From Bradyrhizobium sp. CCBAU 53340 (GTDB lineage Bacteria; Pseudomonadota; Alphaproteobacteria; Rhizobiales; Xanthobacteraceae), in the NCBI RefSeq assembly GCF_015291645.1, contig NZ_CP030055.1, forward strand, positions 4,030,001 through 4,094,000: a DNA stretch of 64,000 bases, written 5' to 3'. Below, piece by piece: positions 49,230 to 59,400 of the stretch. Each line of letters starts with the position of its first letter. Positions within the stretch are counted from its first letter, which is position 1. The notes beneath the pieces are model-generated. The model had not been told where the DNA came from and ran no database searches. It was given only the letters and a program-made list of their open reading frames with translations. A program made the position numbers and the translations under genes.

Positions 49230-51056
49230 ATGTGCGGGATTGTCGGCATTCTCGGGCGCGAACCGGTTGCGGAGCAATTGGTGGATTCGCTCAAACGTCT
49301 CGAATATCGCGGCTACGATTCCGCGGGCGTCGCCACGCTTGAAGGCAAGCATCTCGAGCGCCGCCGCGCCGAGGGCAAGCTGAAGAATCTGGAGAAGCGG
49401 CTGCAAGCCGAGCCGCTCAAGGGCACCACCGGCATCGGCCATACCCGCTGGGCCACCCACGGCAAGCCGACCGTCAACAACGCCCATCCGCACGCAACCG
49501 AACGGCTCGCTGTCGTCCACAACGGCATCATCGAGAATTTCCGCGAGCTGCGCGAGGAGCTCGAGGGGAAGGGCACGGTGTTCCACACCGAGACCGACAC
49601 CGAGATCGTGCTGCATCTCGTCGATGATCTCCTGACGCGCGGCAACAAGCCGGTCGAAGCGGTGAAGCTGACGCTGGCGCGCTTGCGCGGTGCGTTCGCG
49701 CTCGGCTTCATCTTCGCCGGCGACGACGACCTCATGATCGGCGCCCGCAACGGCCCGCCGCTCGCGATCGGCTACGGCGATGGCGAGATGTATCTCGGCT
49801 CGGACGCGATCGCGCTCGGGCCGTTCACCGACACGATCAGCTATCTCGAGGATGGCGACTGGGTCGTGCTGACGCGCAAGAGCGCGACGATCTTCGACAA
49901 GGACGGTCGGGCCGTCGCGCGCGACAGGATCAAGCTCGCTGCCTCGACCTCGCTGGTCGACAAGGCGAACTACCGCCACTTCATGGCGAAGGAAATCCAC
50001 GAGCAGCCGGAAGTGGTCGGCCACACGCTGGCGCGCTATGTCGACATGGCGACCGAGCGCGTCTCGCTGCCGGTCAAGCTGCCGTTCGACTTCAAGGACA
50101 TTCAGCGCATCAACATCACGGCCTGCGGCACCGCGAGCTATGCCGGCATCGTCGCAAAATACTGGTTCGAGCGCTTTGCGCGCCTTCCGGTCGAGGTCGA
50201 TGTCGCCTCCGAATTCCGCTACCGCGAAGCACCGCTGCGCAAGGGCGATCTCGCCATTTTCATCTCGCAGTCCGGCGAGACCGCCGACACGCTGGCCGCA
50301 CTGCGCTACGCCAAGGCCGAGGGCGCGCACACGATTGCCGTGGTCAACGTGCCGACCTCGACGATCGCGCGCGAGAGCGAGACCGTGCTGCAGACGCTGG
50401 CCGGCCCCGAGATCGGTGTCGCCTCGACCAAGGCTTTCACCTGCCAGCTCATGGTGCTGGCGAATCTGGCGATCGCGGCCGGCAAGGCGAGAGGCGAATT
50501 GTCCGACGACGACGAGACCAAGCTGGTTCACGGTCTCGTCGAGATCCCCCGCCTGATGTCGGACGCGCTCACCACCGAGCTTCAGATCGAGAAACTCGCG
50601 CAGAGGATCGCAAAATCCCGCGACGTGCTCTACCTCGGACGTGGCACCAGTTTCCCGCTGGCGCTCGAAGGCGCGCTGAAGCTCAAGGAAATCTCCTACA
50701 TCCATGCCGAGGGCTATGCGGCCGGCGAGCTCAAGCACGGTCCGATCGCGCTGATCGACGAGACCATGCCTGTTGTCGTGATCGCGCCGCACGACCGCGT
50801 GTTCGAGAAGACCGTCTCGAACATGCAGGAGGTCGCCGCCCGCGGCGGCAACATCATCCTGATGACCGATGCGAAGGGCGCGGCCGAGGCGACCGTGGAT
50901 TCGCTCGTCACCATCGTCATGCCCGACATGGCCGCCGCCTTCACGCCGATGGTCTACGCCGTCCCGGTGCAGCTGCTCGCCTATCATACGGCGGTGGTGA
51001 TGGGCACTGACGTCGACCAGCCGCGCAATCTCGCCAAGTCGGTGACCGTGGAATAG
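49230..51056 (+). CDS. glmS: Glutamine--fructose-6-phosphate aminotransferase (isomerizing)
   Basis: 608 residues. ATG 49230 places the catalytic cysteine directly after the initiator methionine (MCGIVGILGREPVAEQLVDS), as required for Ntn-hydrolase activation. The glutaminase half ends near residue 240; two SIS sugar-isomerase domains follow (ITACGTASYAGIVAKYWFER, FISQSGETADTLAALRYAKA, then STKAFTCQLMVLA and LGRGTSFPLALEGALKLKEI). It makes glucosamine-6-phosphate, the first step toward UDP-GlcNAc. The C-terminal QPRNLAKSVTVE is the conserved family tail. No glmS ribozyme-like leader is evident, as expected outside Gram-positives. Confidence 0.98.
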   Translation: MCGIVGILGREPVAEQLVDSLKRLEYRGYDSAGVATLEGKHLERRRAEGKLKNLEKRLQAEPLKGTTGIGHTRWATHGKPTVNNAHPHATERLAVVHNGIIENFRELREELEGKGTVFHTETDTEIVLHLVDDLLTRGNKPVEAVKLTLARLRGAFALGFIFAGDDDLMIGARNGPPLAIGYGDGEMYLGSDAIALGPFTDTISYLEDGDWVVLTRKSATIFDKDGRAVARDRIKLAASTSLVDKANYRHFMAKEIHEQPEVVGHTLARYVDMATERVSLPVKLPFDFKDIQRINITACGTASYAGIVAKYWFERFARLPVEVDVASEFRYREAPLRKGDLAIFISQSGETADTLAALRYAKAEGAHTIAVVNVPTSTIARESETVLQTLAGPEIGVASTKAFTCQLMVLANLAIAAGKARGELSDDDETKLVHGLVEIPRLMSDALTTELQIEKLAQRIAKSRDVLYLGRGTSFPLALEGALKLKEISYIHAEGYAAGELKHGPIALIDETMPVVVIAPHDRVFEKTVSNMQEVAARGGNIILMTDAKGAAEATVDSLVTIVMPDMAAAFTPMVYAVPVQLLAYHTAVVMGTDVDQPRNLAKSVTVE

Positions 51057-51145
51057 GCATCAGGGATTCCGGTCGGATTGCTTCGTGGTCTTCCAAAACC
51101 TGCTAGAAGACCCTAGCTTGCTTGAAGCGACCGACTGGAACCCGA

Positions 51146-51916
51146 ATGACCGCCCGCGACGACGCGCCTGCGCCTCTTGATCCCGCCCCGGAACCGCATA
51201 CCGGCCTGATCGGCCGTTTCCGCAATTATTTCCTGACGGGGCTGATCGTCACCGGTCCGATCGCGATCACGCTGTACCTGGTCTGGTGGTTCGTGACCTG
51301 GGTCGACGGGGTGGTGCGGCCATTTGTGCCGCTGGCTTACCGGCCCGAGACCTATCTGCCGTACGGCGTTCCCGGATGGGGACTGATTGTCGCATTCTTC
51401 ACCCTGACGTTGGTCGGCTTCCTCGCCGCGAACCTGATCGGCCGCACGCTGGTCGACGTCGGTGAAACCTTCCTCGGCCGGATCCCGGCGGTACGCGCGA
51501 TCTATCGCGGCCTGAAGCAGGTGTTCGAGACGCTGTTCTCGGGCAAGGGCTCGAGCTTCCGGAAAGTGGGCCTGGTCGAGTTTCCATCGCCCGGCATGTG
51601 GTCGATCGTGCTGATCTCGCAATCGCCGAGCGAGGACATCGCGCGCAGCCTGCCGGGGCAGGAGGAACATGTCTCGGTATTTCTGCCGTGTTCGCCGAAC
51701 CCGACCACCGGCTTCTTCTTTTACGTGCCCAGGAGCAAGATCATCGAGGTCGACCTCAGCGCCGAGGATGCCGCAACGCTGATCATGTCCGCCGGCGTGG
51801 TGCAGCCTGGCTCCGCGCCGGACCCGAAGAAGGCCGCCGCGCTCGCGGGGATGGCCAATGCCGCGCGGATCGCCAATGCCTCTGCGCTCAGGCCCGAGCC
51901 TGCGAAGGTGGAGTAG
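51146..51916 (+). CDS. DUF502 family integral membrane protein
   Basis: 256 residues from ATG 51146. Two membrane helices (YFLTGLIVTGPIAITLYLVW, about 32-55, and GWGLIVAFFTLTLVGFLAAN, about 85-105) precede a conserved cytoplasmic domain (GRIPAVRAIYRGLKQVFETL, FPSPGMWSIVLISQ, VFLPCSPNPTTGFFFYVPRS). This is the complete DUF502 pattern. The family is widespread and of unknown function; a possible envelope or plant-COV-like role has been suggested by family similarity. Commonly near recG/mfd in alphaproteobacteria, as here. Confidence 0.9.
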   Translation: MTARDDAPAPLDPAPEPHTGLIGRFRNYFLTGLIVTGPIAITLYLVWWFVTWVDGVVRPFVPLAYRPETYLPYGVPGWGLIVAFFTLTLVGFLAANLIGRTLVDVGETFLGRIPAVRAIYRGLKQVFETLFSGKGSSFRKVGLVEFPSPGMWSIVLISQSPSEDIARSLPGQEEHVSVFLPCSPNPTTGFFFYVPRSKIIEVDLSAEDAATLIMSAGVVQPGSAPDPKKAAALAGMANAARIANASALRPEPAKVE

Positions 51917-52022
51917 GGCCATTCCGCGACGGGATGGCCGCGGGTCGTCCGGGCGTTCGTGTCCTCTGCTATCGTTCCGGTCGAACTGAGCGTAACGCTC
52001 GCAATTCGAACTGGAGTGCCCG

Positions 52023-52880
52023 ATGTCCAAAACCATTGCGATCCTCGCGCCCGGTGCCATGGGCAGCGCGGTGGCCCGTCGTCTCGGCGAGAACGGCGCG
52101 CGCGTGCTGACATCCTTGAAGGGGCGAAGCGAGGCGACGGTGAAGCGGGCCGCGGATGCCGGCATGATCGGCGCAGAGGACAATGCGATTGCGGACGCCG
52201 ACATCATCCTTTCGATCGTGCCGCCGGGCGAGGCGGTGGCGCTGGCCGAGCGGCTGGCGGCCTTGATCGTCAAGCGCAGCAAGAAGCCGGTCGTGGTCGA
52301 CTGCAACGCCGTCAATGTCGACACGGTGAAGCGGATCGAGGAGATCATCGGATCGGCGCAAGCGCCCTTCGTCGACTGCGGCATCATCGGCTTTCCGCCG
52401 CAGCCCGGTGGCAAGAGCCCGGCGTTCTATGTGTCTGGCGAGCATGCCAGGAGCGTGGCAGTGCTGAAGGATTTCGGCCTCGACCTGCGCATCGTCGAGG
52501 GCCCGGTCGGCGCGGCCTCCGCGCTCAAGATGTCCTATGCGGGCATCGTCAAGGGGCTCGCCGGGATCGGCTCGGCCATGGTGATCGCGGCAACCAAGGC
52601 GGGGGCCGCGGACGCGCTGCGCGACGAACTCGCGCTGAGCCAGCCCGCGATCCTGGCGCGGCTCGAGGTCGCGCTGCCCGACATGATCCCGAAAGCCTAT
52701 CGCTGGGTCGCGGAGATGCAGGAGATATCCGGCTTCTTCGGACCCGATCATCCGGCGAGCCAGATCTACGAAGGCTTTGCCAGATGGTTCGAGCATCTGG
52801 CCGCCGACGCCAAAGCGGAGGCGGTCGATGCGTCACTGCTGAAGGCGTTTGCGGCCGGTATCGGGAAGAAGAAGGCCTGA
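52023..52880 (+). CDS. NAD(P)-dependent oxidoreductase with DUF1932 C-terminal domain
   Basis: 285 residues. The N-terminus KTIAILAPGAMGSAVARRLG is a Rossmann fold with GxxxGxA-type dinucleotide motif in a beta-hydroxyacid dehydrogenase context. The middle holds IILSIVPPGEAVALAERLAA and FVDCGIIGFPPQPGG, replacing the usual DAPVSGG. The all-alpha C-terminus (ASALKMSYAGIVKGLAGIGS, WVAEMQEISGFFG) fits the phosphogluconate-dehydrogenase-related DUF1932 domain. The substrate is unknown. The conserved Lys in ALKMSYAG is in the expected catalytic position. Confidence 0.85.
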   Translation: MSKTIAILAPGAMGSAVARRLGENGARVLTSLKGRSEATVKRAADAGMIGAEDNAIADADIILSIVPPGEAVALAERLAALIVKRSKKPVVVDCNAVNVDTVKRIEEIIGSAQAPFVDCGIIGFPPQPGGKSPAFYVSGEHARSVAVLKDFGLDLRIVEGPVGAASALKMSYAGIVKGLAGIGSAMVIAATKAGAADALRDELALSQPAILARLEVALPDMIPKAYRWVAEMQEISGFFGPDHPASQIYEGFARWFEHLAADAKAEAVDASLLKAFAAGIGKKKA

Positions 52881-52961
52881 CGATCGGGCATTTGCGATCA
52901 GTCTGCTTGCCATTGCCATATGACGATGGCTGACTGTCGCTGACGTGAGACGGGAGTTCGA

Positions 52962-53891
52962 ATGCGAGTTCTGGTGATCGGCGCGGGCGCGCTCGGTGGA
53001 TATTACGGAGCCTGCGTGGCACGGGCAGGTGGCGACGTGACGTTTCTGGTTCGTGGGAAACGAGCCGAACAGTTGCGCCGTGACGGACTGCAGATCGTAA
53101 GCCCACATGGCAATTTTGCCGTGCAGCCGAAGATCATTCAGGCCAATGATCTCAAGGAGCCGTACGACGTCGTGCTCGTCGGCGTGAAGGCCTACTCGCT
53201 CGATGACGCGACGAGCCAGTTCGCTCCCGCCGTCGGCACCAGCACCATGGTGCTGCCGATCCTCAACGGGTTGAAACATATCGACGCTCTGACCGCGAAG
53301 TTCGGCGCCGCGCGAGTCCTGGGTGGGTTGGCGAATGTCAGTGCTGGCCTCGATGCGGACGGCCGCGTCGTTCAATTCATGGCCAACCAGACCATCGTCG
53401 TCGGCGAGATCGCGGGCTCGCTCAGCGAGCGTGTGCTCGCGCTGGAGACGCTGCTCAATGTCCCCGGGATCGACGTGCGCGCCAGCGAAGCGGTCATGCA
53501 GGACATGTGGGAGAAGTTCGTCCAGCTCTCGACGCTCGCCGGTATCACCTGCCTGATGCGCGCGAGCATCGGCGACATCCTGGCCGTGCCGAACGGCGAG
53601 CAATCGATCTTCCGCCTGTTCGCCGAATGCTGCGCCGTCGCGACCGCCTCCGGATTCGAGCCGCGCGCGCCATTCATCGAGTTCGATCGAAAGCTGTTCA
53701 CCACCCTGGACTCGCCGCTCAAGGCTTCCATGCTGCGCGACATCGAGCGCGGCTCGATGACCGAGTCCGAGCATATCCTCGGCGATATGGCCAACCGGGC
53801 TCGCACGCTCAACGTCGACACGCCGTTGCTGGATCTGGCTCGCGCCCACGTCGCGGCCTATGAAGTCGGGCGCCGAAGGAGCGCGAGCTAA
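52962..53891 (+). CDS. 2-dehydropantoate 2-reductase family (PanE/ApbA-like)
   Basis: 309 residues. The N-terminal NADP-binding motif is VLVIGAGALGGYYGACVARA (GxGxxG). VLVGVKAYSLDDA contains the family lysine, and LPILNGLKHID the NG-x-x-H element. The C-terminal helical domain includes WEKFVQLSTLAGITCLMRAS, in which the Lys is catalytic, and LKASMLRDIERGSMTESEHI (SSM-x-D-x-x-x-GR-x-TE type, somewhat altered). Several paralogues of this family exist in rhizobia, so the true substrate may not be ketopantoate. It overlaps the 3' end of recG by 4 bp, tail to tail. Confidence 0.88.
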   Translation: MRVLVIGAGALGGYYGACVARAGGDVTFLVRGKRAEQLRRDGLQIVSPHGNFAVQPKIIQANDLKEPYDVVLVGVKAYSLDDATSQFAPAVGTSTMVLPILNGLKHIDALTAKFGAARVLGGLANVSAGLDADGRVVQFMANQTIVVGEIAGSLSERVLALETLLNVPGIDVRASEAVMQDMWEKFVQLSTLAGITCLMRASIGDILAVPNGEQSIFRLFAECCAVATASGFEPRAPFIEFDRKLFTTLDSPLKASMLRDIERGSMTESEHILGDMANRARTLNVDTPLLDLARAHVAAYEVGRRRSAS

Positions 53892-55996
53892 CCCGCTCCG
53901 ATCAGCGGGATCGCCTCGTCGCGCTCGTAGAGATACAGTAAGCAGCGCAGCGCCTCGCCGCGCTCGCCCTTGAGCTTCGGATCGTCCTTCATGATGCGCA
54001 GTGCTTCGTCACGGGCCTGCGTGATGAGCTGGCCGTGGACCTCCGAACGCGCGATGCGATAGCCGGGCAGGCCGCTCTGGCGCACGCCCAGCACGTCGCC
54101 TTCGCCGCGCAGCTTCAGATCCTCTTCGGCGATGCGAAAGCCGTCGGTGGTCTCGCGGATCACCTTCAGTCGCGCCTTCGACATCTCGCCGAGCGGCTCG
54201 CTGTAGAGCAGGATGCAGGTTGAAGCCTCCGATCCGCGCCCGATGCGGCCGCGGAGCTGGTGCAGCTGGGCAAGGCCAAACCGCTCGGCATTCTCGATCA
54301 CCATGATGGTGGCGGCCGGCACGTCGACGCCGACCTCGACGACGGTGGTGGCGACCAGAAGTCCGATCTCATGGGCGGCGAACTGGCCCATCACCCGGTC
54401 CTTCTCTGTGCCCTTCATCTGTCCATGCACCAGGCCGACGCGATCTCCAAAGCGCTTCTGCAGGCTTTCGAAACGCTTGGTCGCGTTGGTGAGATGCTCG
54501 GCGCCCTCGGCCTCGGACTCCTCGACCAGTGGGCAGATCCAGTAGACCAATTTTCCCGATTGCAAAGCACGGCCGACGCCGTCCATGACCTCGCTGAGAC
54601 GGCTCATGGCAACAGCGCGGGTGTCGATCGGCTGCCGGCCGGCCGGCTTTTCGCGCAGCTCCGAGATGTCCATGTCGCCGAAATAGGTCAGCACCAGCGT
54701 GCGGGGGATGGGGGTGGCGCTCAGCACCAGCACGTCCACGGCTTCGCCCTTCGACGTCAGCGCGAGGCGCTCGCGCACGCCAAAGCGGTGCTGCTCGTCG
54801 ACGATTGCAAGTGCGAGATCTTTGAAGACGACGTCGTCCTGGATCAGAGCATGGGTGCCGACGAGCAGGTCGATCTCGCCCTCGACAAGTTGGGTGATGA
54901 TCTCGCGCCGCTCCTTGCCCTTTTCGCGGCCGGTGAGGATCGCGACACGCATGCCGGCGCGCTCGGCGAGCGGCGCGATGGTCTTGATGTGCTGGCGCGC
55001 CAGGATTTCGGTCGGCGCCATCAGCGCGGCCTGCTTGCCGACTTCAGCCACGGCCGCGGCCGCCAGCAGCGCCACCACGGTCTTGCCGGAGCCGACGTCG
55101 CCCTGGAGCAGGCGCAGCATGCGCACCGGTTGCTTCAGATCGTCAGCGATGGCCGCCGCAGCGTTGCGCTGGGAGGGGGTCAACGCATAGGGCAGGGCGT
55201 CGATGATCTTGTTGCGCAAATGCCCGTCGCCGGCGTTGCGCACGCCGGCAGGCCGCCGCAATTGGGCTCGGATCAAAGCGAGCGCAAGCTGGCCGGCCAG
55301 CAGCTCGTCGAAAGCAAGACGCGACCAGAAGCGTTGATCGGGCAGGATGTCCGTCAGCTCGACCGGCTGATGCACGCGATTGAGCGCTTCGGTAACAGGC
55401 GGGAAGTTGCAGCGGCGCAGCACCTCCGGGCTGATCCATTCGGGCAGCGCCGGCAGCTTCTGCAAGGCCTGCGCGATGGCGCGGCGGAGCGAGCCGAGCG
55501 CGAGGCCCTCGGTCAGCGGATAGACGGGATCGATGCCGGAGAGCTTTGCGATCGCCTCTTCATCCAGCACGCGATCGGGATGTACGATCTGAGGAGTGCC
55601 GTCATACATCTGCAGCGTACCGGAGACGTAACGCTTCTCGCCCACGGGCAGCAGCTTTTCGACATAGCCGGGCTTGGCGCGGAAGAAGGTCAGCACGACA
55701 TCGCCAGTATCGTCGCTGGCATAGACCAGATACGGCGCCCGCGCATTGCGCGGTGGAGGCGGGCGGTGGCGGTCGACGGTGACCTCCAGCGTCACCATGG
55801 TTCCCTGCACGGCGTCGCGGATCTTCGGCCGGGCCCGGCGGTCGATCACCTGGCTCGGCAGATGCAGCAGCAGGTCGACCAGCCGCGGCGTCTCGCTCCG
55901 GCTGAGCAGATATTGCAGCAGCTTGTCCTGCTTCGGACCGACGCCGGGCAGGCTGGTCACGGGAGCAAACAGCGGATTGAGCAGGCTGGGGCGCAT
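53888..55996 (-). CDS. recG: ATP-dependent DNA helicase RecG
   Basis: 702 residues from ATG 55996 (MRPSLLNPLFAPVTSLPGVG). The wedge domain with OB fold is about 60-150. Helicase motif I is GDVGSGKT (299-306), motif II VDEQHRFGVRER (near 400), motif III SATPIPRTL, and motif VI HQLRGRIGRGSEAS. The C-terminal TRG-type segment (EEDLKLRGEGDVLG) is present. RecG remodels stalled forks and D-loops. The in-frame extension upstream to 56110 translates an intergenic palindromic repeat (56024-56060) and is not part of the protein. Confidence 0.97.
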   Translation of the reverse strand: MRPSLLNPLFAPVTSLPGVGPKQDKLLQYLLSRSETPRLVDLLLHLPSQVIDRRARPKIRDAVQGTMVTLEVTVDRHRPPPPRNARAPYLVYASDDTGDVVLTFFRAKPGYVEKLLPVGEKRYVSGTLQMYDGTPQIVHPDRVLDEEAIAKLSGIDPVYPLTEGLALGSLRRAIAQALQKLPALPEWISPEVLRRCNFPPVTEALNRVHQPVELTDILPDQRFWSRLAFDELLAGQLALALIRAQLRRPAGVRNAGDGHLRNKIIDALPYALTPSQRNAAAAIADDLKQPVRMLRLLQGDVGSGKTVVALLAAAAVAEVGKQAALMAPTEILARQHIKTIAPLAERAGMRVAILTGREKGKERREIITQLVEGEIDLLVGTHALIQDDVVFKDLALAIVDEQHRFGVRERLALTSKGEAVDVLVLSATPIPRTLVLTYFGDMDISELREKPAGRQPIDTRAVAMSRLSEVMDGVGRALQSGKLVYWICPLVEESEAEGAEHLTNATKRFESLQKRFGDRVGLVHGQMKGTEKDRVMGQFAAHEIGLLVATTVVEVGVDVPAATIMVIENAERFGLAQLHQLRGRIGRGSEASTCILLYSEPLGEMSKARLKVIRETTDGFRIAEEDLKLRGEGDVLGVRQSGLPGYRIARSEVHGQLITQARDEALRIMKDDPKLKGERGEALRCLLYLYERDEAIPLIGAG

Positions 55997-56023
55997 GGAT
56001 GCGAATCTAGGATCGTTTCGGCC

Positions 56024-56060
56024 CGTCATGCCCGGCTTTATGCCGGGCATCCACGTCTTT
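56024..56060. repeat. REP-like palindromic intergenic element
   Basis: ATGCCCGGC (56028-56036) and GCCGGGCAT (56042-56050) form a perfect 9-bp stem with a 5-base loop, followed by CCACGTCTTT. This is a short palindrome very common between genes in Bradyrhizobium and related genomes. It lies between recG and sdhE promoters and may terminate or insulate transcription. Confidence 0.7.
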
Positions 56061-56181
56061 TTTCTTAGCGCCTCCAGCGGGTGCGGCCATGCCAAATCGA
56101 GGGCTGACATGGCCAGTTCCAGTGGCTATATCACCCCGGCCCGGCACGTCCGGGCTTTCGGCGTTTGACTGGATTTGAGAC

Positions 56182-56472
56182 ATGACGGGAACGACACGAT
56201 CGAGCAGCGGACTGGACGATCGCCGCAAGCGGCTGCTGTTCCGCTGCTGGCACCGCGGCACGCGCGAGATGGATTTGATCCTCGGCCGCTTCGCGGATGC
56301 CGAGATCGGCAATTTGTCCGAGGCTGAATTGACCGAGCTCGAGACCCTGCTCGAGGTCAACGATCCCGATCTCTATGCCGCCATCACGGGTGACAAGCTG
56401 CTGCTAGCCGATGTCACCGGCGCGCTGTTCGCCCGCATCAAGGCCTATCCAATCGCGGACAGCGACGTATGA
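56182..56472 (+). CDS. sdhE: FAD assembly factor SdhE (succinate dehydrogenase assembly factor 2)
   Basis: 96 residues. The diagnostic RGxxE-type motif appears as HRGTREMDLILGRFAD (Arg-Gly at about 26-27), followed by the helical bundle LSEAELTELETLLEVNDPDL and LFARIKAYP. SdhE promotes covalent flavinylation of succinate dehydrogenase (and fumarate reductase). The stop overlaps the mfd start (ATGA 56469-56472), so the two genes are translationally coupled, an arrangement I know from rhizobia. Confidence 0.93.
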   Translation: MTGTTRSSSGLDDRRKRLLFRCWHRGTREMDLILGRFADAEIGNLSEAELTELETLLEVNDPDLYAAITGDKLLLADVTGALFARIKAYPIADSDV

Positions 56473-59400
56473 AGCTGGGCATGAAATCTCCGGCCGAGCT
56501 GCTCACGCCCGGCCGCGCGCTGACGCTTGCCAATGTCGCGGAAGGAGCGGAAGGCCTCGTCGTCTCCGACCTGGCGCGCGCGATCGCGGCGCGGCCGAAG
56601 AAGCCGGCTGTCAGCCTCGCGGTGGTCTGCCGCGACGGCGGGCGGATGCAACAGCTCGAACGCGCGCTGCAATTCTTCGCGCCCGATCTGCCGGTGCTGA
56701 CCTTTCCGGCCTGGGACTGCCAGCCCTATGACCGCGTCTCGCCGCATGGCGGCATATTGGCGCAGCGCCTAACGACGCTGGCGCGGCTGGCCGCGCTCAC
56801 CGGCAGCGACAAGCCGCTGATCGTGCTGACCACGGTGAACGCCGTCGTGCAGCGCGTGCCCGCGCGCGAGCTCGTCGCCGCGCAGGCGCTGTCGGTCGCG
56901 CCCGGCAATGTCGTGCCGATGGACACCATCGTCGCCTGGCTCGAGCACAACGGCTACAACCGCTCCTCGACGGTACGCGAGCCCGGCGAATATGCCGTAC
57001 GCGGTGGCATCCTCGACCTGTTTCCGGCAGGCCTGGAACAGCCGGTTCGTTTCGACTTCTTCGGCGACAGTCTGGAATCGATCCGGTCCTTCGATGCCGA
57101 GACCCAGCGCACGCTGCTCGACATGCGCTCGCTCGATCTGGTGCCGATCTCGGAATTTCAGCTCGTCACCGACACGATCCGCCGCTTCCGCATGGGCTAT
57201 GTCGCCGAGTTCGGCGCGCCCGAGCGTGACGATGCGCTGTACGAGGCGGTCAGCGAAGGCCGCCGCCACCCTGGTATGGAGCACTGGCTACCGCTGTTCC
57301 AGGACCGGATGGACACGCTGTTCGATTATCTGCAAGGCGCCGCCGTCGCGATCGAGCCGCAGGCCGAGGACGCCATCCGCGAGCGCTTCAAGCAGATCCA
57401 GGACTATTACGAGGCCCGCCGCGATGCGATGGAGCATCCGGGCGGCGGCGCCATCTACAAGCCGCTGCCGCCTGATCGGCTGTATCTGACCGAGGAGGAG
57501 TGGGGCAAGCGCGAACGCGATATGCCGCTGATCCGGCTGACCGCCTTCTCCGTTCCGGCCGACGGCACCAGCGTCGTCGATGCCGGCGCGCGCAAGGGCC
57601 GTGATTTTGCGCCTGAACGTAACGACTCGACGGTCAACGTGTTCGAATCCGTCGTCAGCCACGTCATGACGCTGCAGGCTAGCCGCAAGAAGGTCGTGAT
57701 CGCGCTCTGGAGCGAAGGCTCGCGCGACCGCATGACCTCGATGCTACGCGATCACAAGCTGACCCATACCACCAGCGTCAACGCCTGGCGGACGGTGCAG
57801 GCCACCCCGCGCAACGAGACGATGCTCGCCGTGCTGGGCCTGGAGAGCGGTTTCGAGACCGACGAGATCGCTGTCATCAGCGAGCAGGACATTCTGGGTG
57901 ACCGCCTGGTGCGGCCGCGCAAGGCGAGCCGCAAGCTCGACAATTTCATCTCGGAAGTCACGAGCCTCACTGCGGGCGACATCGTCGTCCACGTCGATCA
58001 TGGCATCGGCCGCTTCATCGGCCTGCAGACCCTCGACGTCGCCGGCGCGCCGCATGACTGTCTCGAGCTGCATTATGCCGCCGAGACCAAGCTGTTCCTT
58101 CCCGTCGAAAACATCGAGCTATTGTCGCGCTACGGCTCCGACCAGACCACGGTCGAGCTCGATCGTCTGGGTGGCTCCGGCTGGCAGACGCGCAAGGCCA
58201 AGCTGAAGAACCGCATCCGCGAGATCGCGGGCGAGTTGATCAAGATCGCAGCCGCGCGCCATCTGCATGAGGCGCCCAAACTGCCGGTGCAGCAGGGGCT
58301 CTATGACGAATTCTGTGCACGCTTCCCCTATGATGAGACCGAGGACCAGCTTGGCGCCATCGAGTCCACGCTGAAGGATCTCGAGCTCGGTCGTCCCATG
58401 GACCGGCTGATCTGCGGCGACGTCGGCTTCGGCAAGACCGAGGTAGCTTTGCGCGCCGCGTTTGCCGTCGCGCTCGAAGGCAAGCAGGTTGCCGTGGTGG
58501 TGCCGACCACGCTGCTGGCGCGGCAACACGCCAAGACTTTCGCGGAACGCTTCAAGGGTTTTCCTGTCAACGTGGCGCAGGCCTCCCGCCTGATCGCGAC
58601 CAAGGAGCTGAACCTCGTCAAGAAGGGCATTGCCGACGGTTCGGTCGATATCGTCGTCGGCACCCACGCGCTGCTCGGCAAGGCCATCAAGTTCCGCGAT
58701 CTCGGCCTCGTCATCGTCGACGAGGAGCAGCATTTTGGTGTCACCCACAAGGAGCGGCTGAAGGCGCTGCGTTCCGAGGTGCATGTGCTGACCCTGTCGG
58801 CAACCCCGATCCCACGCACATTGCAGCTGGCGCTGACCGGCGTCCGCGAGCTCTCGATCATTGCCTCGCCTCCGGTCGATCGCCTCGCGGTCCGCACCTT
58901 CGTCGCCCCGCACGATCCCTTGATGATCCGCGAGGCGCTCTTGCGCGAGCGCTATCGCGGCGGCCAGGCGTTCTACGTCGTGCCGCGCATCGACGATCTC
59001 GCCGAGGTCAAGGATTTCCTCGACAAGAACGTGCCGGAGATGAAGGTCGCGGTCGCGCACGGGCAGATGCCGCCCGCGGTGATCGAGGACATCATGACCG
59101 CATTCTACGACGGCAAGTTCGACATCCTGCTGTCGACCACCATCGTCGAATCCGGTCTCGACATCCCCAACGCCAACACGCTGATCGTGCATCGCGCCGA
59201 CATGTTCGGTCTTGCCCAGCTCTATCAGCTCCGCGGCCGCGTCGGCCGTTCGAAACTGCGGGCCTATGCGCTGTTCACGCTGCCGGCGCAGCAGAAGATC
59301 ACGGCGCAGGCCGAGCGCCGGCTCACGGTGCTGCAATCGCTGGAGACGCTCGGTGCCGGCTTCCAGCTCGCCTCGCACGACCTCGATATCCGCGGCGCCG

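Noticed and set aside
55997..56110. N-terminal extension of RecG
   Set aside because: The added residues translate a dispersed intergenic palindrome (56024-56060), and the RecG family start matches ATG 55996.
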